From contig NZ_CADIKK010000031.1 of the NCBI RefSeq assembly GCF_902859915.1, forward strand, positions 1 to 64,000: a stretch of 64,000 nucleotides of DNA, in the 5' to 3' direction. This stretch comes from Paraburkholderia ultramafica. Its GTDB lineage: Bacteria; Pseudomonadota; Gammaproteobacteria; Burkholderiales; Burkholderiaceae. The notes under the pieces were generated by a model. It saw nothing but the letters and a program-made list of their open reading frames with translations. It ran no database searches and was not told where the DNA came from. Of this stretch, positions 17,596-24,442 are shown piece after piece (the stretch's first letter is position 1; each line of letters opens with the position of its first letter). The position numbers and the translations under genes are program-made.

Positions 17596-19146
17596 ATGTG
17601 CGGCATCGTAGGCGTAGTTTCCCATTCTCCGGTTAATCAACTGATTTATGACAGCCTGCTGCTCCTGCAGCACCGCGGTCAGGACGCCGCCGGCATCGCG
17701 ACAGCGAACGGCAGCAATTTCCACATGCACAAGGCCAACGGCATGGTGCGCGACGTGTTCCGCACGCGCAACATGCGCAGCCTGCCCGGCACGACCGGGA
17801 TCGGCCAGGTCCGCTACCCGACCGCCGGCTCCGCGTCGAGCGAAGAAGAAGCCCAGCCGTTCTACGTGAACGCGCCGTTCGGCATCATCCTCGCGCACAA
17901 CGGCAACCTGACCAACTGGCAGCAACTGAAAGATGAGATGTTCCGCATCGATCGCCGTCACATCAACACCAATTCCGACACGGAAGTGATGCTCAACGTG
18001 CTCGCGCACGAATTGCAGCTGGCCAGCTCGGGCCTGCAACTCGATCCGGCCGCGCTGTTCAACGCCGTGTCGGGCGTGCATCGCCGGGTGCGGGGTTCGT
18101 ACGCGATCGTGTCGTTGATCGCGGGTTACGGCCTGCTGGGCTTCCGCGACCCGTTCGGCATTCGTCCGCTGTGCCTCGGCAAGCTGGAAACGGCTGAAGG
18201 CGTCGAGTGGATGCTGGCGTCGGAATCGGTGGCGATCGAAGGTATCGGCTTCGAGTTCGTGCGCGACGTGGCGCCGGGCGAGGCGATCTTCATCGACATC
18301 GACGGCGAGCTGCACTCGCAGCAATGCGCGACGAGCCCGAGCCTGAACCCCTGCATTTTTGAACTCGTGTATCTCGCGCGCCCGGACTCGGTGCTCGACG
18401 GCGTGCCGGTCTACAACGTGCGTCTGCGCATGGGCGATTACCTCGCCGAGAAGATCAAGCGCGAACTGCCCGACGTCGCGATCGACGTCGTGATGCCGAT
18501 TCCCGATTCGTCCCGTCCGGCCGCGATGCAGGTCGCGAAGAAGCTGGGCGTCGAGTACCGCGAAGGCTTCTTCAAGAACCGTTATGTCGGCCGTACCTTC
18601 ATCATGCCGGGCCAGGCGGTACGCAAGAAATCGGTGCGCCAGAAGCTGAACGCGATGGGCATCGAGTTCAAGGGCAAGAACGTGTTGATCGTCGACGACT
18701 CGATCGTGCGCGGCACCACCTCGCACGAAATCGTGCAGATGGCGCGCGATGCGGGCGCGAACAAGGTGATCTTCGCGTCAGCGGCGCCGCCGGTGAAATT
18801 CCCGAACGTCTACGGTATCGACATGCCGACGCGTGGTGAACTGGTCGCCCATGGCCGCACGGACGACGAAGTCGCGCGCATGATCGGCGCGGACCATCTC
18901 GTCTATCAGGACGTCGAAGCGCTCAAGCAGGCGGTGCGCGACATCAACCCGGCGCTGAAGGAATTCGAAGCGTCGTGCTTCGACGGCAACTACGTGACCG
19001 GCGACGTGACGACCGAGTATCTCGACCGCATCGAAACCGCACGTCTCGCACCGTCGTCGCAATCGGATCGCGACGCCGCGAGCGAAGCGATCGACGGCGG
19101 CAGCCCGGCGCGTTCGCAACTGCATCTGCAACTGTCGGTAGGTTGA
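17596..19146 (+). CDS. purF: Amidophosphoribosyltransferase
   Basis: PurF makes 5-phosphoribosylamine from PRPP and glutamine, the first committed step of purine synthesis. The 516-residue protein begins MCGIVGVVSHSPVNQ, so the glutaminase nucleophile is Cys2 with no propeptide. The glutaminase domain shows HRGQDAAGIATA and GHVRYPT-like GQVRYPTAGSAS. The phosphoribosyltransferase domain shows MPIPDSSRPAAMQVA and the PRPP loop VLIVDDSIVRGTTSHE. The 165-base gap after cvpA may contain its own promoter. Confidence 0.97.
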   Translation: MCGIVGVVSHSPVNQLIYDSLLLLQHRGQDAAGIATANGSNFHMHKANGMVRDVFRTRNMRSLPGTTGIGQVRYPTAGSASSEEEAQPFYVNAPFGIILAHNGNLTNWQQLKDEMFRIDRRHINTNSDTEVMLNVLAHELQLASSGLQLDPAALFNAVSGVHRRVRGSYAIVSLIAGYGLLGFRDPFGIRPLCLGKLETAEGVEWMLASESVAIEGIGFEFVRDVAPGEAIFIDIDGELHSQQCATSPSLNPCIFELVYLARPDSVLDGVPVYNVRLRMGDYLAEKIKRELPDVAIDVVMPIPDSSRPAAMQVAKKLGVEYREGFFKNRYVGRTFIMPGQAVRKKSVRQKLNAMGIEFKGKNVLIVDDSIVRGTTSHEIVQMARDAGANKVIFASAAPPVKFPNVYGIDMPTRGELVAHGRTDDEVARMIGADHLVYQDVEALKQAVRDINPALKEFEASCFDGNYVTGDVTTEYLDRIETARLAPSSQSDRDAASEAIDGGSPARSQLHLQLSVG

Positions 19147-19169
19147 GCGCGGATTGCCCGACCGAGCCC

Positions 19170-19198
19170 GTAGCGTGGCGCGCCGCACGCCACGCTAC
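19170..19198 (+). terminator. Stem-loop after purF
   Basis: A perfect 11-bp stem (gtagcgtggcg / cgccacgctac) has a 7-base loop. There is no T-run, so it could be a factor-dependent or processed 3' end of the purF message. Confidence 0.45.
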
Positions 19199-19220
19199 AC
19201 TGTGAGCGTGTTAGCATGGC

Positions 19221-19280
19221 GGCTTGCGTCGATTTGATCTCAGCTTGCGGACGCGGGGCAACCCGAAACAGCTAAAGCGA
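19221..19280 (+). promoter_or_regulatory. SAM-II-like riboswitch aptamer upstream of metZ
   Basis: The conserved primary elements of the SAM-II (metA, SAM_alpha) aptamer appear in order: GATTTGA at 19231, GCTTGC at 19243 and GCTAAAG at 19271. P1 can form from gcgtc (19226-19230) and gacgc (19250-19254). The L1 strand GCTT can pair with AAGC after the GCTAAAG core, as a pseudoknot would need. A small insert, GGG-GCAA-CCC, makes a GNRA-capped hairpin (19255-19264). The element lies upstream of metZ, a typical SAM-II target, and is followed by an intrinsic terminator. The call was made by eye against remembered consensus features. Confidence 0.7.
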
Positions 19281-19333
19281 AGGGTGGAAAAGCCGCACTC
19301 ATCCGCCTCCGCTCCAGCTTTCCCCCGCACATG

Positions 19334-19369
19334 AAGCCCGCTTATGCCGACGCAAAAGCGGGCTTTTTT
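19334..19369 (+). terminator. Intrinsic terminator between the SAM-II-like element and metZ
   Basis: A perfect 10-bp stem (aagcccgctt / aagcgggctt) with a 12-base loop is followed by six Ts. It lies 54 bases after the aptamer and 84 bases before metZ. It could be the switch's expression platform or simply end the purF transcript. Confidence 0.85.
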
Positions 19370-19452
19370 GTTGCTGTCGTCTGGCGTTGCGCTTGGCTTC
19401 ACACGCGAACCGCGCCGGACGCAGCCATCGAACATTGGAAACCAGAACCAAC

Positions 19453-20643
19453 ATGGACGACTCCCTGAACTTCGATACGCTGGCAGTCCGCTCGGGCACG
19501 GTGCGCAGCGACTTTAACGAGCATTCGGAAGCGATCTTCCTGACCTCGAGCTTCGTGTTCGCGAGTGCCGCGGACGCCGCCGAGCGCTTCAAGAACTCCG
19601 AGGACAACTACACCTACTCGCGCTTCACGAACCCGACGGTGTCGATGTTCCAGGACCGCCTGGCCGCGCTCGAAGGCGGCGAAGCCTGCATGGCGACGGC
19701 GTCGGGCATGGCCGCGATCATGTCCGTGGTGATGTCGACGCTGCAGGCCGGCGATCATCTGGTGAGCTCGCAGGCGCTGTTCGGTTCGACGCTCGGCATG
19801 TTCTCGCAGATCTTCAGCAAGTTCGGCATCACGACCACCTTCGTCGATCCGACCGATCTGGACGCATGGAAAAACGCCGTGCGTCCCGAGACGAAGATGT
19901 TCTTCCTCGAAACGCCGTCGAATCCGTTGACCGAAATCGCCGACATCGAAGCGATCAGCAAGATCGCCAAGGCGGCGAACGCGCTGTTCGTGGTCGACAA
20001 CTGTTTCTGCAGCCCGGCCTTGCAGCAGCCGCTGAAGTTCGGCGCGGACGTCGTGATGCACTCGGCCACCAAGTTCCTCGACGGTCAGGGCCGGGTGCTG
20101 GGCGGCGCGCTGGTCGGCTCGAAGAAATTCATCATGGAGAAGGTGTTTCCATTCGTGCGCAGCGCCGGGCCGACGCTCTCAGCGTTCAACGCCTGGGTGC
20201 TGCTCAAGGGCATGGAAACGCTGTCGCTGCGCGTCGAAAAGCAGTCGGCGAACGCGCTCGAAATCGCGCGTTGGCTGGAAACGCATCCGGCCGTGAATCG
20301 CGTGTTCTATCCGGGGCTCGAATCGCATCCGCAGCATGCGCTGGCCATGCGTCAACAGAAGGCGGGCGGCGCGATCCTGTCGTTCGAACTGAAGGGCGAC
20401 ACGCCGGAGCAAATGCGCGCGAATGCGTGGCGCGTGATCGACAGCACGAAGATCTGCTCGATCACCGGCAACCTCGGCGATACGCGTACGACCATCACGC
20501 ATCCGGCCACCACCACGCACGGCCGCGTGACGGCGGAAGCGCGCGCGGCGGCGGGCATCAGCGAAGGTTTGATCCGTCTTGCCGTGGGTCTGGAAAATGC
20601 CGGCGATATTCGCGGCGATCTGGAGCGCGGTCTGGCGGGTTGA
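19453..20643 (+). CDS. metZ: O-succinylhomoserine sulfhydrylase
   Basis: MetZ makes homocysteine directly from O-succinylhomoserine and sulfide in methionine synthesis, using PLP. The 396-residue protein is of the Cys/Met PLP-enzyme family. It shows YTYSRFTNPTVSMFQDRLAA, the PLP lysine in MHSATKFLDGQGRVLGG, and the C-terminal SLGDTRT-like NLGDTRTTITHPATTTH. ATG 19453 opens MDDSLNFDTLAVRSGTVRSD; the frame runs further upstream into the leader but loses resemblance. The leader contains the SAM-II-like aptamer and a terminator, so repression by S-adenosylmethionine is expected. Confidence 0.95.
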   Translation: MDDSLNFDTLAVRSGTVRSDFNEHSEAIFLTSSFVFASAADAAERFKNSEDNYTYSRFTNPTVSMFQDRLAALEGGEACMATASGMAAIMSVVMSTLQAGDHLVSSQALFGSTLGMFSQIFSKFGITTTFVDPTDLDAWKNAVRPETKMFFLETPSNPLTEIADIEAISKIAKAANALFVVDNCFCSPALQQPLKFGADVVMHSATKFLDGQGRVLGGALVGSKKFIMEKVFPFVRSAGPTLSAFNAWVLLKGMETLSLRVEKQSANALEIARWLETHPAVNRVFYPGLESHPQHALAMRQQKAGGAILSFELKGDTPEQMRANAWRVIDSTKICSITGNLGDTRTTITHPATTTHGRVTAEARAAAGISEGLIRLAVGLENAGDIRGDLERGLAG

Positions 20644-20742
20644 GTGGTGCCTGATGCAACGGCGCCAGGTTCAGCGGCGCTCGCAGCAGCGCTTGCCGCG
20701 GCAAAAGCGGGCCGCCGTGTCAGGCGGCTCGCGCAGTGAAAC

Positions 20743-21522
20743 TCAGTGGCGCAACGCGCGCCACTGACCGGGCGCCATCCCGAAGCGCCGCGTGAACGCG
20801 TGCGTGTATGCGCTCTGATCGCCGAAGCCGATGTCCAGCGCGATATCCGTCAACGACAGACGCGGGTCCGCGAGCAACGTGATCGACGTATCGAGCCGCA
20901 GCCGCTGCAAATAGCGATGCGGTGTTTCGCCGAACGCGTCGATAAAGAGCTGATGAAAGCGCCGCACGCCGAAGCCGCAATGCGCGGCGAGGTCGGCGAT
21001 CCGCAAGGGCTCCGACAAATGCGCGCGCAGCCAGCGGTCGATCCGCGCGAAGTCGAGACCGGCGCCGCCTGCCTGCGCGCCGGCCGTCGTGCCGGTGTCG
21101 GCCACCAACGCAGCGCCCAGGCGCGCGGCTGCGTCCCAATGGAAACGCCGGCTGTCCAGATCGTCGCCTGGTGCGCCGCCGGTGGCGTGCGCCGCGATCC
21201 GCAGCACGAGCTGCGTGAGCGACGCATCGACCGTCACGGCACGTGCACGGTCGAACAGACGTTCCGGCACGGCCAGCGACGCGGCCGGCAAATCCAGCAC
21301 CAACTGGCGGTTCTCGCCGACGCCCGCGTAATCGTGCCGCGCACCGGCCGGGATCAGCCAGGCGGAGCCGGCGTCGATCTGTTGCGCGACACCGTCGACC
21401 GCCATCACCATCGCGCCGTCGAGCCCGAGCACGACCTGGTGAAAGTCGTGCACGTCCGACGCTTCGATCGCGCCGTAGCGGCGCAGCGAAACGCTAGGAG
21501 CGGTGACGGCGGCGTGACTCAT
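20743..21522 (-). CDS. AraC-family transcriptional regulator
   Basis: A 259-residue regulator with an N-terminal cupin-like sensor (HDFHQVVLGLDGAMVMAV, AGSAWLIPAGARHDYAGVG). The C-terminal double helix-turn-helix shows PLRIADLAAHCGFGVRRFHQ and RLSLTDIALDIGFGDQSAYT. The N-terminal domain is the arabinose-binding-like type that often senses aromatic or small ligands; the ligand cannot be told here. The start MSHAAVTAPSV at 21522 is chosen because the upstream extension is basic and non-conserved. It lies 46 bases downstream of the FKBP gene on the same strand. Confidence 0.88.
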   Translation of the reverse strand: MSHAAVTAPSVSLRRYGAIEASDVHDFHQVVLGLDGAMVMAVDGVAQQIDAGSAWLIPAGARHDYAGVGENRQLVLDLPAASLAVPERLFDRARAVTVDASLTQLVLRIAAHATGGAPGDDLDSRRFHWDAAARLGAALVADTGTTAGAQAGGAGLDFARIDRWLRAHLSEPLRIADLAAHCGFGVRRFHQLFIDAFGETPHRYLQRLRLDTSITLLADPRLSLTDIALDIGFGDQSAYTHAFTRRFGMAPGQWRALRH

Positions 21523-21568
21523 GGCCGTGACCCGTCGACGATGCGTGCGAGCAAAAACGACGAACCGC

Positions 21569-21910
21569 TTAGACGCCGAGCAATTCGACTTCGAACACGA
21601 GCGTCGCATTCGGCGGAATCACGCCGCCCGCGCCGCGCACGCCGTAGCCGAGTTGCGGCGGAATGGTCAGCTTGCGGGTGCCGCCGACCTTCATGCCTTG
21701 CACGCCTTCGTCCCAGCCCTTGATGACCATGCCGCCGCCCAGCACGAAAGCGAACGGGTCGTTGCGATCCTTGCTCGAGTCGAACTTCTGGCCATCGGTC
21801 AGCCAGCCGGTGTAGTGCACGCTGACGGTCTTGCCTGCCACCGCTTCGGCGCCGGTGCCTTCAACGATGTCTTCGTACTTCAAGCCGGATTCGGTAGTCA
21901 CAGTCGACAT
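21569..21910 (-). CDS. FKBP-type peptidyl-prolyl cis-trans isomerase
   Basis: A 113-residue single-domain FKBP with VSVHYTGWLTDGQKFDSS, the active-site FAFVLGGGMVIKGWDEGVQG, and LTIPPQLGYGVRGAGGVIPP. No signal peptide is seen, so it is a cytosolic proline isomerase or folding helper. ATG 21910 follows a strong GAGGAGCG site; the longer frame upstream is not family-like. It is divergent from the kinase-like gene at 22111. Confidence 0.95.
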   Translation of the reverse strand: MSTVTTESGLKYEDIVEGTGAEAVAGKTVSVHYTGWLTDGQKFDSSKDRNDPFAFVLGGGMVIKGWDEGVQGMKVGGTRKLTIPPQLGYGVRGAGGVIPPNATLVFEVELLGV

Positions 21911-22060
21911 GTGTCGCTCCTCAGTCAAATCGTAAAAACCGACATTGTAGGCGTGTTGACGCCGCCCCGCCCAGGATTGCCGCGTGGCACACCGATTGCG
22001 TGGAAGCTGGCCGTCCGGCGAGGCCGGCCGCACCTGGCCGGCCGCACCGGATGCCATGCC

Positions 22061-22066
22061 TATAAT
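22061..22066 (+). promoter_or_regulatory. -10 box upstream of the kinase-like gene
   Basis: A perfect TATAAT lies 44 bases before the GTG start, with a TG two bases upstream of the box. No clear -35 is seen, so this may be an extended -10 promoter. Confidence 0.45.
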
Positions 22067-22110
22067 GGGGTTTTCTTCAATCATCCCGCACTGCCTGCGA
22101 GGGCTCGATC

Positions 22111-22917
22111 GTGACAACGTCTTCAACCGGGGCTGCCGGCGCACAGCCGGTTCCTTCCGGCTTCGCCGTATCCGAACGCACTGCGCGTCTGCGCGCCGAA
22201 GCCGCGCTGTTCATGCGCGATCACGTGCTGTCGCTGGTGTCGCACGATCTGCGTGGCCCTTTGAATGCCATTCATAGCTGGGCGTACGTGCTCGAGCGCA
22301 AGCTCGATGCGAACGACCCCAATGCGCAGCGCGCCGTCACCGGCATCCGCAGCGGCGTGGATCAACAGGTGAAGCTGCTCGAGACGATCGTCGACGCGAC
22401 GCGCGCCGAAACCAGATCACTGGCGCTCGCCTATGCGCCGTTTCCGCTGCACCCGCTGCTCGATGAAACCGTCGACGAGGTCCGCTCGAACCTCGCGCGC
22501 CCGCGCGGCGTGGAAATCACGGTCGACTCGCAACTCGCGACCGAGCAGCTCAACGGCGACCGCGAGCGTCTCGCCGCCGCGTTGTGGGTGATGCTCACGT
22601 TCGCGGTCGAAGCGAGCACGGAAGGCGCCGCGCTCACGCTGGCTGCGCGCGTCGACACGGGCGCGTGGCACGCCACCGTCACCTACGATACTAACGAAGC
22701 GGCGTTGAACGACCCGGCATTGCCACATGTGCTGGAAACATTCGCCCGCCAGCAGGCCGGTGAGCCGCGTGAAGCGAAGCGGATTGCGTGGGTGTTCGCG
22801 CTTTGCAAGCGCGTCGCAGAAGCGCATGGCGGCAGTTTCGAGCAAAGCGACGCGACCGGCGGCGAAGCCGCCACGCTCGCGCTGCGTGTACCGCTGAGCG
22901 CGATGGCGCCGAGATAG
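22111..22917 (+). CDS. Histidine-kinase-like protein with degenerate ATPase domain
   Basis: A 268-residue soluble protein starting at GTG 22111. The dimerisation/phosphoacceptor region is intact: VLSLVSHDLRGPLNAIHSWA places the H-box histidine near residue 48. The ATPase half is eroded. Where an N-box with asparagines is expected, the sequence reads RLAAALWVMLTFAVEAST, and no DxGxG (G1) or GTGLGL (G2) motif follows; only the terminal VAEAHGGSFE segment is family-like. There is no transmembrane sensor, PAS domain or neighbouring response regulator. It may be an adaptor or phosphotransfer protein rather than an active kinase. Confidence 0.75.
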   Translation: MTTSSTGAAGAQPVPSGFAVSERTARLRAEAALFMRDHVLSLVSHDLRGPLNAIHSWAYVLERKLDANDPNAQRAVTGIRSGVDQQVKLLETIVDATRAETRSLALAYAPFPLHPLLDETVDEVRSNLARPRGVEITVDSQLATEQLNGDRERLAAALWVMLTFAVEASTEGAALTLAARVDTGAWHATVTYDTNEAALNDPALPHVLETFARQQAGEPREAKRIAWVFALCKRVAEAHGGSFEQSDATGGEAATLALRVPLSAMAPR

Positions 22918-22954
22918 GTGCTTCATCCCGGGTCTTGTGTTGTGCGCGATTAAC

Positions 22955-22982
22955 TTTTCATCGAGTTTTCACCTTCTATACT
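22955..22982 (+). promoter_or_regulatory. Probable promoter of the CBS membrane protein gene
   Basis: TTTTCA (22955-22960) and TATACT (22977-22982) are 16 bases apart, close to the sigma-70 consensus. Transcription would begin near 22989, which favours translation from the TTG at 23012. Confidence 0.45.
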
Positions 22983-23011
22983 GACAACTTTTGTTGCCGG
23001 AGCCCCTTGCT

Positions 23012-24355
23012 TTGATCCAGGTCGTCGCCCTTATCGGTGCGTTGTTTCTCGTTGCCCTCAACGGTTTCTTTGTCGCCGCTGAATTTGGTCTGGTCAAACT
23101 GCGCCAGACGCGCGTGCAGAGTCTCGCGACGCGGCACGGCTTGCGCGGACGTTTGCTCGCCAAGGTGCACGGGCGGCTCGACGCTTATCTGTCCGCCTGT
23201 CAACTCGGCATTACGCTCGCGTCGCTTGGACTCGGCTGGATCGGCGAGCCCGCGTTCGCACAACTGATCTCGCCGCTCTTCAGCCTGGTCGGGGTGGAAT
23301 CGGAGAGGCTGGTGCACGGCATTTCGCTGTTCTTCGCGTTCTCGTGCATTTCGTTTCTGCATATCGTGGTGGGCGAACTGGCGCCGAAGTCGCTGGCGAT
23401 TCGCGAAGCCGAGAAGGTGTCGCTGTGGGCCGCCATGCCGTTGTACAGCTTTTACTGGGCGATGTATCCGGCGATCTGGGTGCTCAATTCGAGCGCCAAC
23501 GCGGTGCTGAAGCTCGCGAGACTCGACGCCGACCACGGCCACGACTCGCATTACTCAACCGAGGAACTCAAGCTGATCCTGCGCGGCCGCCACGCCACCG
23601 TTGCGACTGAACTGGGTTCGGCGGACGGCGCATACAGTCAGGACGAATGGAACACGATTGCGCACTCGCTGGATTTCTCGCGCATGACCGTGTCGGACCT
23701 GATGCGCCCGGCCTATGAAATGGTCGGCTTGCGGCGCGATCTGCCGACGCGCGACAACCTGCAGATTGTGGCGCAGCACCGCTTCAGCCGCTATCCGCTG
23801 TTCGAAGACGCGTCCGGCGAGCGCGTGGCCGGCATGATCCATTTGAAGGACTTGTTGCTGGCGCGCCAGGCGGGCAGCACGCTCGACGATCTCTCCCGAT
23901 ACGTGCGGCCCGTGCAATACGTGAAGCCGGAGATGCCGGCGCTCGAACTGTTTCGCCGCTTCCGCAAGGGCGCGCCGCATCTGGCGCTGGTCGGCCGCAA
24001 GAATGCGAAGCCGATCGGCTTTCTGACGCTCGACAATCTGCTTGGCGCCTTGGTCGGACAGATTCACGACGAATTCCGTCAGGGCGATGCCGACTGGACG
24101 CGCATGGACGACGGCACGTTGATGGGCAAGGGCAGCTTGCCGGTGGTGTCGCTGGAGCGCGCGTTGGGAATCGATATCGACGAGGGCCAGGCCGAATCGG
24201 TCGGCGGTCTCGTGATCCAGGCGCTCAACGATCTGCCCACCGAAGGACTGCGCGTGGAGTTCGACCGCTTCGACGTGGTGGTCAAGAAGATGAAAGGGCC
24301 GCGCATCGTGCTCGTGCGCGTGTACCCGAAGGTCTTCGACGACGAAGGCGGTTGA
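23012..24355 (+). CDS. CorC/HlyC-type membrane protein with DUF21 and CBS domains
   Basis: A protein of about 447 residues. An N-terminal DUF21/CNNM transmembrane domain shows ALNGFFVAAEFGLVKLRQTR and the CQLGITLASLGLGWIGEP and HIVVGELAPKSLAI motifs. A CBS pair at about 210-335 includes VSDLMRP and SRYPLF. The C-terminal CorC_HlyC domain includes GLVIQALNDLPTEGLRVE. The family is linked to magnesium/cobalt efflux and is often misnamed hemolysin. No ATG is near the N-terminus. TTG 23012 has GGAG 9 bases upstream; TTG 22991 is an alternative. Confidence 0.88.
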   Translation: MIQVVALIGALFLVALNGFFVAAEFGLVKLRQTRVQSLATRHGLRGRLLAKVHGRLDAYLSACQLGITLASLGLGWIGEPAFAQLISPLFSLVGVESERLVHGISLFFAFSCISFLHIVVGELAPKSLAIREAEKVSLWAAMPLYSFYWAMYPAIWVLNSSANAVLKLARLDADHGHDSHYSTEELKLILRGRHATVATELGSADGAYSQDEWNTIAHSLDFSRMTVSDLMRPAYEMVGLRRDLPTRDNLQIVAQHRFSRYPLFEDASGERVAGMIHLKDLLLARQAGSTLDDLSRYVRPVQYVKPEMPALELFRRFRKGAPHLALVGRKNAKPIGFLTLDNLLGALVGQIHDEFRQGDADWTRMDDGTLMGKGSLPVVSLERALGIDIDEGQAESVGGLVIQALNDLPTEGLRVEFDRFDVVVKKMKGPRIVLVRVYPKVFDDEGG

Positions 24356-24442
24356 GCCGCGATTGATTGGTCGTTATGCGAAACAAGGCGGCTGAAGCAC
24401 CTGTGTTTGAACCGCCTTCGGGCCGCCCGCAATAACTCGGCA

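Noticed and set aside
22991..23011. TTG start of the CBS membrane protein at 22991
   Set aside because: It falls at the predicted transcription start and has no ribosome-binding site, while TTG 23012 has GGAG at good spacing; kept as an alternative.
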